From assembly GCA_003482885.1 (NCBI GenBank), contig DMXN01000033.1, forward strand, positions 1,218 through 8,310: a DNA stretch of 7,093 nt, read 5' to 3'. The position numbers and the translations under genes were made by a program. Below the pieces are notes generated by a model. The model did no database searches. It was given only the letters and a program-made list of their open reading frames with translations, and was not told the DNA's origin. Source of the stretch: Candidatus Moraniibacteriota bacterium. GTDB taxonomy: Bacteria > Patescibacteriota > Minisyncoccia > Moranbacterales > UBA2206. Shown one piece after another: positions 1 to 6,189 of the stretch (the first letter of the stretch is position 1; each line of letters opens with the position of its first letter).

Positions 1-594
1 GCTGACAATGCCGCTCCGACTGTTCCATCTAATCTAGTTGGATCCGCCAGCTCTTCTTCTCAAATAAATCTTTCATGGGGAGCATCCAGCGATTTGAATT
101 TAGCCGGTTACCGAATTTACAGAGACGGATCGGCGATTTCCACCACTTCCGGATTGACTTTTTCCAATACGGGACTCAGTCAAAGCAATACCTATAATTA
201 TTGGGTAACCGCTTATGATAGTTATGGCAATGAATCAAATCGAGCGACAGTTTCTGTTCGAACCAATGCATCTTCTTCGTCTTCATCATCTTCCAGCAGT
301 AAGAAAAAAAAGAAAAGCAGCAGTAAATATAAAATCAGCAATTCAATCAGCTCCGTGCCTTGGGGAGGAGTTATTACTCAATCCGGAAAAAAATTCACCA
401 AGAATGGATCTGTCGCTCTCTATTTTTCCAAACCGGGGGGAGGATATTATTCGCCGAAAATAGTGCGAACTGATGCTAAGGGTAATTTTTCTTTATCTGC
501 CAGAATTTACAAACCAAGAGGAACTTATAAGTGGTACGCGGTAAATTTGGCGACAGGAAAGAAGACGGGGACAAAGAGTTACAAAGTGAGATAA
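1..594 (+). CDS. C-terminal part of a secreted/surface protein with a fibronectin type III domain (5' end outside window)
   Basis: The frame is open from base 1 to the TAA at 592-594, giving 197 visible residues, so the gene starts upstream. Visible residues 5-88 form a fibronectin type III domain: a proline-rich entry (APTVPSNL), W26 after strand B, GYRIYRDG at 36-43, and TYNYWVTAYD then GNES at 64-79, which matches the usual end of the fold. Next come ten serines (91-100), five lysines (101-105) and three more serines, a flexible linker. Residues 109-197 look like a second beta-sandwich: W121 with GG, the TDAKGNFSLSARIY stretch, and KWYAVNL near the end; I cannot assign this domain to a named family. 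Fibronectin III domains of this kind usually sit outside the cell in bacteria, where they bind polymers or act as spacers. Any signal peptide or catalytic domain would be upstream. The fibronectin call is firm; the role is unknown. Confidence 0.85.
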   Translation, partial: ADNAAPTVPSNLVGSASSSSQINLSWGASSDLNLAGYRIYRDGSAISTTSGLTFSNTGLSQSNTYNYWVTAYDSYGNESNRATVSVRTNASSSSSSSSSSKKKKKSSSKYKISNSISSVPWGGVITQSGKKFTKNGSVALYFSKPGGGYYSPKIVRTDAKGNFSLSARIYKPRGTYKWYAVNLATGKKTGTKSYKVR

Positions 595-599
595 ATGTC

Positions 600-631
600 T
601 CGAGCTATCATTTGCTTGATTAAATGCTCGG
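600..631. repeat. Small imperfect inverted repeat between the fibronectin gene and the ligase gene
   Basis: CGAGC at 601-605 pairs with GCTCG at 626-630. A wobble pair (600/631) can extend the stem outward, and ATTT (610-613) with AAAT (622-625) can extend it inward past a 4-base bulge. The loop is 8 bases. It lies just past the stop of the fibronectin gene, where a terminator would be expected, but no uninterrupted T run follows; the next bases are GTATGATTTAAAATTC. It may be a weak terminator, an operator overlapping the -35 box of the ligase promoter, or chance. Confidence 0.3.
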
Positions 632-644
632 TATGATTTAAAAT
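616..644 (+). promoter_or_regulatory. Predicted sigma-70-type promoter for the ligase-recJ pair, with a leaderless start
   Basis: TTGATT at 616-621 (4 of 6 to TTGACA) is followed by a 17-base spacer and TAAAAT at 639-644 (5 of 6 to TATAAT). The expected +1, six bases beyond the -10 box, is position 651, the A of the ligase ATG. No Shine-Dalgarno sequence precedes that ATG (the preceding bases are AAAATTCTTTT), which fits a leaderless transcript. An alternative -10, TATGAT at 632-637, lacks a well-spaced -35. The prediction rests on sequence match alone. Confidence 0.5.
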
Positions 645-650
645 TCTTTT

Positions 651-2702
651 ATGAATCTCGAAAAATTATTCAATCCGCGATCGATTGCCATTGTCGGCGC
701 TTCGCAGGAAGCGGGGAAGGTTGGCAATGTGATTGCCAAGAATATCTTAGAATTGGGATACACCGGAGAGGCATATTGTGTCAATCCGAAATACGAAAAT
801 ATTTTTGGCAAAAAATACTATAAAAAACTTTCGGAAATAAAAGAAGAAATTGATCTAGCGATCATTGCTATTCCGGCGAGATTTGTCGTGGAAGAAATTC
901 AAGAAAACGCTAAAAAAATAAAAAATTATGTGATTATTTCCGCCGGTTTTGCGGAAATAAGTTTAGAAGGAAAAGCGCGCGAAGACGAATTAAGAAAAAT
1001 AGCGCAAGACAATAATTTGAATATTTTGGGACCGAATTGTTTGGGATTTATTATTCCGCAATTGAAATTAAATGCTTCTTTTGCCGGTGGAATGCCGGAA
1101 GCGGGAAGTGTGGCTTTTGTAACGCAATCAGGAGCATTGGCAGTAGCGCTGGCGGATTTGGCGAAAAAAGAAAAAATCGGTTTTTCCGGAATTTTTTCCA
1201 TCGGTAATAAGATGAATATTTCCGAAACGGCTATGCTGGAATATTTGGAAAAAGATGAAAACACGAAGGTAATCGGAATGTATTTGGAAGGAATTAAAAA
1301 CGGAGTGGATTTTATAAAAACAGCCGGCCGAGTTTCTCAAAAAAAGCCAATTGTTATTTTAAAAGCCGGGAAAACCGAACGCGCGCAAAAAGCCATTTCT
1401 TCCCATACGGGAGCTTTGGCGGGAAGCGATGAAATTATTAACGCGGTTTTTGAAAAGTCGGGAATAATTCGAGCGCAGGATATGAAAGAATTTTTAGGAC
1501 TTCTCGAAATTATATCTTTAACAAATATTCCGCGAAACAAAGAAATCGCGATAATTACTAATGCCGGAGGTTTGGGAGTTTTGGTGACCGATGCCTTTAA
1601 AGATAAGAAAATAAAATTGGCAGAAATTTCTGAGAAAACAAAAAATAATTTAAAGAAATTTTTGCCGGAAGAATCGTCCGTATCCAATCCGATTGATGTT
1701 TTGGGCGATGCCGACGAAAAAAGATATGCCAAAACTCTGGACATGCTAAGAAAAGAAGATATAAGCACGATTATTTGCCTTTTGACTCCGCAAGATCAGA
1801 CGCCGGTGAAAAAAATTGCGCAAAAGATAATAAATTTTAAGAAAAAAAATGATAAAAATATACTTGCGGTTTTTATGGGCGGAGGACGGGTGGAAAAGTC
1901 GATTGAAAAATTGAAAGGAAATAATATTCCAACTTTTTCTTTTCCGGAAGAAGCGATTGACGCTTTGGACAAATATTATCAGTGGAATAAAAACCTCACA
2001 CCAATCCTCTCCTTGCCAAGGAGAGGGGACGAAATTGATGATTATCGTAAAGCAAAAGCTAAAGAAATTATTGCCAAAGCTAAAATTGAAAACAGAAACG
2101 CGCTTTTGTTTTGCGAGGCGACGGAGATAATGAAAATGTACGGAATTAAAACCGTAGAAACTTTTTCTGAAAATGCGGAGAATATAAAATTTCCGGTTGT
2201 TGTAAAAATCGACAGTGATAAAATTCTTCACAAAACCGACAAGCAAGGCGTAATATTGAATATTAAAAATCAGGGGGAGCTTGAAGAAACGATTGTCAAA
2301 ATAAAAAATAATTTTCCGGGAGAAAAATTTATTATCCAGCCGATGCAAGATATAAAAACGGAATTGATTTTGGGAATTAAAAAAGACGATATTTTCGGTC
2401 CCGTGATTGTTTTCGGGCTGGGAGGAATTTACACGGAAGTTTTCAAGATGGTTGATTTTCTTTTGCCTCCGGCCAGTCAAAAAAAAATCGAGGAAAAATT
2501 ATTGAAAAGCAAGATAAAATTCTTGTTTCAAGAAACGCGCGGACAAAAACCGTATAATCTTAAAGAAATAGCGGGAATTTTGCAGAAACTGAATTTCTTG
2601 GCGCAAGAGCTTTCGGAAATTTTGGAACTCGATATTAATCCGCTTTTAATTTATAATGATGGCAAGCTGGCGGTAGCAGCGGATATTAAAATAATTATTT
2701 AG
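651..2702 (+). CDS. acd: ADP-forming acetate-CoA ligase, fused alpha and beta subunits
   Basis: This 683-residue cytoplasmic enzyme is predicted to convert acetyl-CoA (or a similar acyl-CoA), ADP and phosphate into acetate, CoA and ATP, the energy-yielding last step of fermentation. The alpha-type half comes first: a Rossmann CoA-binding domain from residue 5 (NPRSIAIVGAS), GPNCLG at 127-132, VTQSGALA at 157-164, the glutamate of YLEG (E213), and the phosphorylated histidine H252 in SHTGALAG. The succinyl-CoA-ligase-like third domain spans about 295-445. The beta-type ATP-grasp half is about 465-683: FPVVVKI, the second histidine H527 in ILHKTD, FGPVIVFGLGGIYTEV at 582-597, and ELDINPL at 659-665. 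Length fits the fused alpha-beta form; there is no GNAT domain, so it is not a Pat-type protein acetyltransferase. HKTD is followed by KQGV where family members usually have xGGV. Residues about 448-461 come from a palindromic element in the linker. The ATG at 651 puts the domain start where it belongs. RecJ follows after 6 bases. Confidence 0.93.
   Translation: MNLEKLFNPRSIAIVGASQEAGKVGNVIAKNILELGYTGEAYCVNPKYENIFGKKYYKKLSEIKEEIDLAIIAIPARFVVEEIQENAKKIKNYVIISAGFAEISLEGKAREDELRKIAQDNNLNILGPNCLGFIIPQLKLNASFAGGMPEAGSVAFVTQSGALAVALADLAKKEKIGFSGIFSIGNKMNISETAMLEYLEKDENTKVIGMYLEGIKNGVDFIKTAGRVSQKKPIVILKAGKTERAQKAISSHTGALAGSDEIINAVFEKSGIIRAQDMKEFLGLLEIISLTNIPRNKEIAIITNAGGLGVLVTDAFKDKKIKLAEISEKTKNNLKKFLPEESSVSNPIDVLGDADEKRYAKTLDMLRKEDISTIICLLTPQDQTPVKKIAQKIINFKKKNDKNILAVFMGGGRVEKSIEKLKGNNIPTFSFPEEAIDALDKYYQWNKNLTPILSLPRRGDEIDDYRKAKAKEIIAKAKIENRNALLFCEATEIMKMYGIKTVETFSENAENIKFPVVVKIDSDKILHKTDKQGVILNIKNQGELEETIVKIKNNFPGEKFIIQPMQDIKTELILGIKKDDIFGPVIVFGLGGIYTEVFKMVDFLLPPASQKKIEEKLLKSKIKFLFQETRGQKPYNLKEIAGILQKLNFLAQELSEILELDINPLLIYNDGKLAVAADIKIII
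1992..2034 (-). repeat. Palindromic repeat element read in frame inside the ligase gene
   Basis: The core at 2006-2026 is a perfect palindrome with 10-base arms (CCTCTCCTTG and its complement) around one central base. The flanks are GC-richer than the surrounding gene: CCTCACACCAAT on the left and GGGACG on the right. On the minus strand it reads as CCCCTCTCC, hairpin, GGAGAGG, then a GTGAGGTT tail. This resembles short REP-like palindromes that I recall as scattered through many bacterial genomes, mostly between genes. Here it is translated as residues about N448 to E461 of the ligase, in the non-catalytic linker between the alpha and beta halves, without breaking the frame. Exact borders are a guess and no second copy lies in this window. 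Confidence 0.6.
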
Positions 2703-2708
2703 AAATTG

Positions 2709-4424
2709 ATGCAAAAAAAATGGGAATTGAAAGAAAATGGCGATAAGCCGGCTTTTTTAAAATCGGGTGAATATAATTCTCTGATTTTGAAATTATTGGC
2801 GAATCGCGGAATTTCAACGCAGGAAGCGGTTGAGAATTTTTTTAGTTTTGATTATTTTATTTCTCCGAATTTATTTAAAATATCGGGAATAAGTGAAGCG
2901 GCGGAAAGAATTATTTTAGCCGGCGAGCGAAAAGAAAAAATCGCAATTTTTGGCGATTATGACGCGGATGGCGTAACAGCGACGGCGCTGATATTTGAAA
3001 CATTGGAAAGTCTGGGATTCAATAATTTAACTTATTATATTCCCGACCGCCAGCTGGAAGGTTATGGAATGAATGAAAAGGCGCTTGAATTTTTGCAAAA
3101 AGATGGAGTAAAATTGATTATTACGGTTGATTCGGGAATTACCAATGCTCCGGAAATAAAAAAAGCGAAAGATTTAGGAATCGATGTGATTGTTACCGAT
3201 CATCATCATATCCCGGAAATTTTGCCGGAAGCGGTCGCGATTATTAATCCGCATTTGGAAAATTCCGGTTTTGAATTTTCCGATTTGGCGGGAGTGGGCG
3301 TGGCTTTCAAATTGGCGCAAGCGTTATATCAAAAAATCCAGCCGGAAAAAATCGATCAATTGAAATGGATGCTGGATTTAGTGGCGATCGGAACTGTGGC
3401 GGATTGCGTGAAACTTTTGGGAGAAAATCGAATGTTTGTGAAATATGGACTGGTGGTTCTTTCCAAAACGCGCCGAGCGGGTTTACAGGAAATGTTTAAA
3501 GTTGGACGGATTGAAATTTCGGAAAATAATATTCCTGACACGCAAAAAATCGCTTTTCAAATCGCGCCGAGAATTAACGCGGCCGGTCGGATGGATCATG
3601 CCAGCGTTTCTTACAAGTTGATTATTGAAAAAGATAAAGCGCAAGCGCGATTGATGGCGCTGGAAGTAGAAAGTAAAAATCAAGAGCGGCAAAAAATAAC
3701 AGCGGAAATAGTGAAAGAAATCGAGAAGATCGTCGCGCGCGATTTTTCCGATAAAAAATTTATTTTCGTTCAAAATCCGCATTGGCCGGTGGGAATTCTA
3801 GGTTTAGTGGCGGGAAAAGTGGCGGATAAATTCGGAAAACCGGTAGTTATTTTTCAAGCGCAAGAAACCGAATATGTCGGATCATTGCGCAGCATTCCGG
3901 AAATAAATATTGTCGAAGTATTGGAAAAATGTTCCGAACTTTTGTCAAAATTCGGCGGACATTCGCAAGCGGCCGGCGTGCGAATCGCGCCGGAAAATGT
4001 AGGACAATTTTGCGAGAAAATGACAGAAATAATTGAAATGGAATTGCGGGGAAAAGAAATTATTTCGACGCTGATGATTGACTTGGAGATTAAAGTGGAA
4101 GAGATAACATGGGAATTCATAGACGACTTGAAAAAAATGGAGCCGTTCGGTATGGGAAACAAAGAGCCGGTTTTTCTGTTGAAAAATATGAAAGTAGTTG
4201 ACGCGCGAATGGTCGGCAATGGAAGTAAGCATTTAAAATTGGCGCTCAAATCAATCGACGGCAATCCGAAAATCTTCGATGCGATTGGATTTAAAATGGG
4301 CGAAGAATTTCCCGATTTGAAAAAAGACGACTTGATCGATATAGCTTTCAATCTATCAAAAGACGAATGGAACGGCAGCAAAAAAATTCAAATGAAGCTG
4401 GTGGATATGAAAATAGCAGGCTAG
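2709..4424 (+). CDS. recJ: Single-stranded-DNA-specific 5'-3' exonuclease RecJ
   Basis: RecJ degrades single-stranded DNA 5' to 3' in recombination, mismatch and excision repair, using two metal ions. All expected parts are present over 571 residues (E. coli RecJ is 577). The DHH domain has DYDADG at 83-88, VDSG at 140-143, TDHHH at 163-167 and VADC at 230-233, which supply the metal-binding aspartates and histidines. NAAGRMDHA (290-298) follows. The DHHA1 domain holds WPVGILGLVAGKVADKF (359-375), GSLRS (391-395) and GGHSQAAG (416-423). The OB-fold C-terminus spans about 452-570, including EPFGMGNKEPVF (478-489). I chose the ATG at 2709 rather than the TTG directly before it at 2706, because ATG is the stronger start; the two differ by one residue. 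The gene begins 6 bases after the ligase stop with no Shine-Dalgarno sequence, so translation may be coupled. Its TAG stop is 6 bases from the stop of the convergent gene. Confidence 0.97.
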   Translation: MQKKWELKENGDKPAFLKSGEYNSLILKLLANRGISTQEAVENFFSFDYFISPNLFKISGISEAAERIILAGERKEKIAIFGDYDADGVTATALIFETLESLGFNNLTYYIPDRQLEGYGMNEKALEFLQKDGVKLIITVDSGITNAPEIKKAKDLGIDVIVTDHHHIPEILPEAVAIINPHLENSGFEFSDLAGVGVAFKLAQALYQKIQPEKIDQLKWMLDLVAIGTVADCVKLLGENRMFVKYGLVVLSKTRRAGLQEMFKVGRIEISENNIPDTQKIAFQIAPRINAAGRMDHASVSYKLIIEKDKAQARLMALEVESKNQERQKITAEIVKEIEKIVARDFSDKKFIFVQNPHWPVGILGLVAGKVADKFGKPVVIFQAQETEYVGSLRSIPEINIVEVLEKCSELLSKFGGHSQAAGVRIAPENVGQFCEKMTEIIEMELRGKEIISTLMIDLEIKVEEITWEFIDDLKKMEPFGMGNKEPVFLLKNMKVVDARMVGNGSKHLKLALKSIDGNPKIFDAIGFKMGEEFPDLKKDDLIDIAFNLSKDEWNGSKKIQMKLVDMKIAG

Positions 4425-4430
4425 TCTATT

Positions 4431-4838
4431 CTATTCAAATAAAACCTTATAACTCAAATATCCGATAGCACCGGAAATGAGAATAAAAAATAAATTAAAA
4501 AAAATATTCATTTCCAGCTGACTGTTGAAAATCAGCAGCGCGCCGAGTATGAGCAGTGGAACGATAAATTTCTTCGCGCTTTTATTTTTTGTTTTAATAT
4601 TTTCAATAATTTGATCGGAAGCGATTTTTTTTGCCAGTGTTTTGAGAAGCAGAATATTTATCAAAATAACAAATATCATTTTTGAAAATCCGATATGGGA
4701 AATGATAATTCCCGGAAGAACGGCCTCGGCGATAAGCGCCAATATGAAAAAAACAATAAACATAAATAAACTGTCGTGTAGCAGTTTATAGATAATTGCG
4801 AGGGTGAAATTATTGAGTTGTAATTTTTTATTAAACAT
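4431..4838 (-). CDS. Small four-helix membrane protein of unknown function
   Basis: This 135-residue hydrophobic protein has four likely membrane helices, at about residues 24-46, 53-69, 91-106 and 111-133. A basic stretch lies between helices 2 and 3 (about K67-K90, including KTKNKSAKK), which by the positive-inside rule should be cytoplasmic; the lysines near the N-terminus (NKK at 3-5) suggest that end is cytoplasmic too. I recognise no family motif or catalytic residue. It is the last gene of the minus-strand operon, starting 5 bases after the stop of the repeat-protein gene. A GGA about 9 bases before the ATG is a weak possible ribosome binding site. It could be a partner or transport component for the envelope proteins encoded upstream, but that rests on position alone. 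It converges on recJ. Confidence 0.8.
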   Translation of the reverse strand: MFNKKLQLNNFTLAIIYKLLHDSLFMFIVFFILALIAEAVLPGIIISHIGFSKMIFVILINILLLKTLAKKIASDQIIENIKTKNKSAKKFIVPLLILGALLIFNSQLEMNIFFNLFFILISGAIGYLSYKVLFE

Positions 4839-4843
4839 AAGAT

Positions 4844-6187
4844 TTATTCCACTGCCGTCCGAATGCCGTACCTAGTTTTTATTTTCAAAATCATATTGCG
4901 CAAGGATAATTTTAGATTTTGCATGGTCATATTTTTTTCATAAAGCAAATTGAGATTGTCGGCGCGCAAATCGTTTTTTGCCGTAAAATTAAATTCGTAA
5001 TACTTTCCGGCTGTGTTTTTTATGTCATCTAACGGAATTTCGCAAGAATAATTTCCCCAAAATTCTTTTCTTAAATCGCAACTCCCGATTATTTCCAAAC
5101 TTTTCGCTAAAACGGCGATCGGTTTTTTTTTAAGCCAAGATTGGGAGATTTTTTCCGAAGGCAAAAGATGTTTTTGTTTATTCTCTAATTGGTACCACTT
5201 GCCGGAATCAGGCGTGAAGAAAACAGTTCCGTCCGGATGAATGCTGGTCAGGGTAAAAAGTTTTTCTTTTTCGTAGAGTGAAAATTCATCGCCACTGATT
5301 GCAATAATGTCGTTCCATACATAGCCTTGGTTGACAAAAATTTCCGGATCGCCAATCGGATAAATTTTATTTTTGCTGGCAATAAAAGCGGAAGTCCCGT
5401 AAGAAATCAACGACCCGTCCGCAAAGCCGATGGGATTTTCTGCGATTGTGTAATTCTTAAGAAAATCAGCGTTTTTGGCGATAGCTAAGTTTTCAGCATA
5501 TTGGCTGTGAAACGCGCCAGTACTTACAAATTTTTCCAAAATATTTTTAGTGTTTAATAAATAATAATTCCCGTCAATTTTGAAAAGCGAATCGGCGGGA
5601 TAGTTTTTTATATCGCTGATTTCGTCTCCGCGTTCGTTATAATTCAACTCATCATTAACCACATTTACAAAAATATCTTCTGAAAATCCCAAAGAAGCGA
5701 GAATTGTTTTATTATGAAATTTTCTTAATTTATCGGCGGAAACTAAATAAAAATCGTCGTTATTCTTAATGAGCGTTCCGTTTTTAAATCCAATGGGTGT
5801 GCCTTCCGGATAAAGAAAAGCGCGATAAGATTTTCGTAAATCAACTCGATCGTTCTCCGGTTTTTGCGATTGCTTGTCGGGAGTAAAATTTATTTTAATT
5901 TTGGAAAAATTGCCGACCAGTGTTGCGTCAAAAAAGATTTTTTGTCCGGCGGAAAATTTTCCGTCTTTAATCAATGCCCCTGTTTCATCCCGCGGATTAA
6001 CTGCGTTGCCTTTGTTGGAAGTAAGCATCGAAAAAGAAAAATTAAATTCTTGTGTGGGGAAAAGTATGAGATAGGCGATATAAATTGCGGCGCCGGCGCA
6101 AAAAATGTAAAAAAACACTTGTAATTTTTTGTAGCGAGAATAATTTTTTTCATTGAGTTTGATTTCTTTGGTCAGATCGAAAAGCAT
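4844..6187 (-). CDS. Single-pass membrane-anchored extracytoplasmic protein with about four degenerate repeats
   Basis: The 447-residue product starts with a charged, lysine-rich cytoplasmic stretch (1-23) and one membrane helix at about 24-43. It has no cleavage motif, so it is probably an N-terminal anchor with the rest outside the membrane. Residues 47-125 look like a beta domain. Residues 131-365 contain about four degenerate repeats with the pattern PIGF-x-DGSLI, then a tyrosine/leucine strand, K-x-F, a G-F/Y and a hydrophobic I-x-x-I; starts are near P131, I193, P252 and T314. Similar 'DGTLI...YL...KxxF' repeats occur in surface proteins of Patescibacteria as I recall them. Two cysteines (C370, C382) may form a disulfide, and a further beta-rich tail follows. 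No catalytic motif is visible; binding or scaffold roles are possible. The ATG lies 2 bases after the upstream stop and has no Shine-Dalgarno sequence, so translational coupling is likely. Confidence 0.85.
   Translation of the reverse strand: MLFDLTKEIKLNEKNYSRYKKLQVFFYIFCAGAAIYIAYLILFPTQEFNFSFSMLTSNKGNAVNPRDETGALIKDGKFSAGQKIFFDATLVGNFSKIKINFTPDKQSQKPENDRVDLRKSYRAFLYPEGTPIGFKNGTLIKNNDDFYLVSADKLRKFHNKTILASLGFSEDIFVNVVNDELNYNERGDEISDIKNYPADSLFKIDGNYYLLNTKNILEKFVSTGAFHSQYAENLAIAKNADFLKNYTIAENPIGFADGSLISYGTSAFIASKNKIYPIGDPEIFVNQGYVWNDIIAISGDEFSLYEKEKLFTLTSIHPDGTVFFTPDSGKWYQLENKQKHLLPSEKISQSWLKKKPIAVLAKSLEIIGSCDLRKEFWGNYSCEIPLDDIKNTAGKYYEFNFTAKNDLRADNLNLLYEKNMTMQNLKLSLRNMILKIKTRYGIRTAVE
5093..5797 (-). 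repeat. Degenerate repeat region within the anchored envelope protein (about 4 units of 50-62 residues)
   Basis: Unit borders by eye are 5612-5797 (residues 131-192, opening PIGFKNGTLI), 5435-5611 (193-251, IKNYPADSLF), 5249-5434 (252-313, PIGFADGSLI) and 5093-5248 (314-365, TSIHPDGTVF). Each unit continues with an aromatic-rich strand (DFYLV, NYYLL, SAFIA, KWYQL) and a later I/V-rich strand (VNVVNDEL, AIAKNADF, AISGDEF, AVLAKSLE). Units 1 and 3 are the closest pair. The repeats are seen in protein but not in DNA, so the duplications are old. Confidence 0.6.
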
Positions 6188-6189
6188 AA

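Noticed and set aside
600..650. Intrinsic terminator after the fibronectin gene
   Set aside because: The stem is short and bulged and no continuous T run follows it; kept only as a low-confidence inverted repeat.
1746..2480. Long open frame of 244 codons on the minus strand
   Set aside because: It lies wholly inside the ligase gene, which has clear catalytic motifs, and its translation is low-complexity Phe/Asn/Ile without any recognisable motif.
2706..2708. TTG as the recJ start
   Set aside because: An ATG follows immediately in the same frame, adds the better start codon and loses only one residue.
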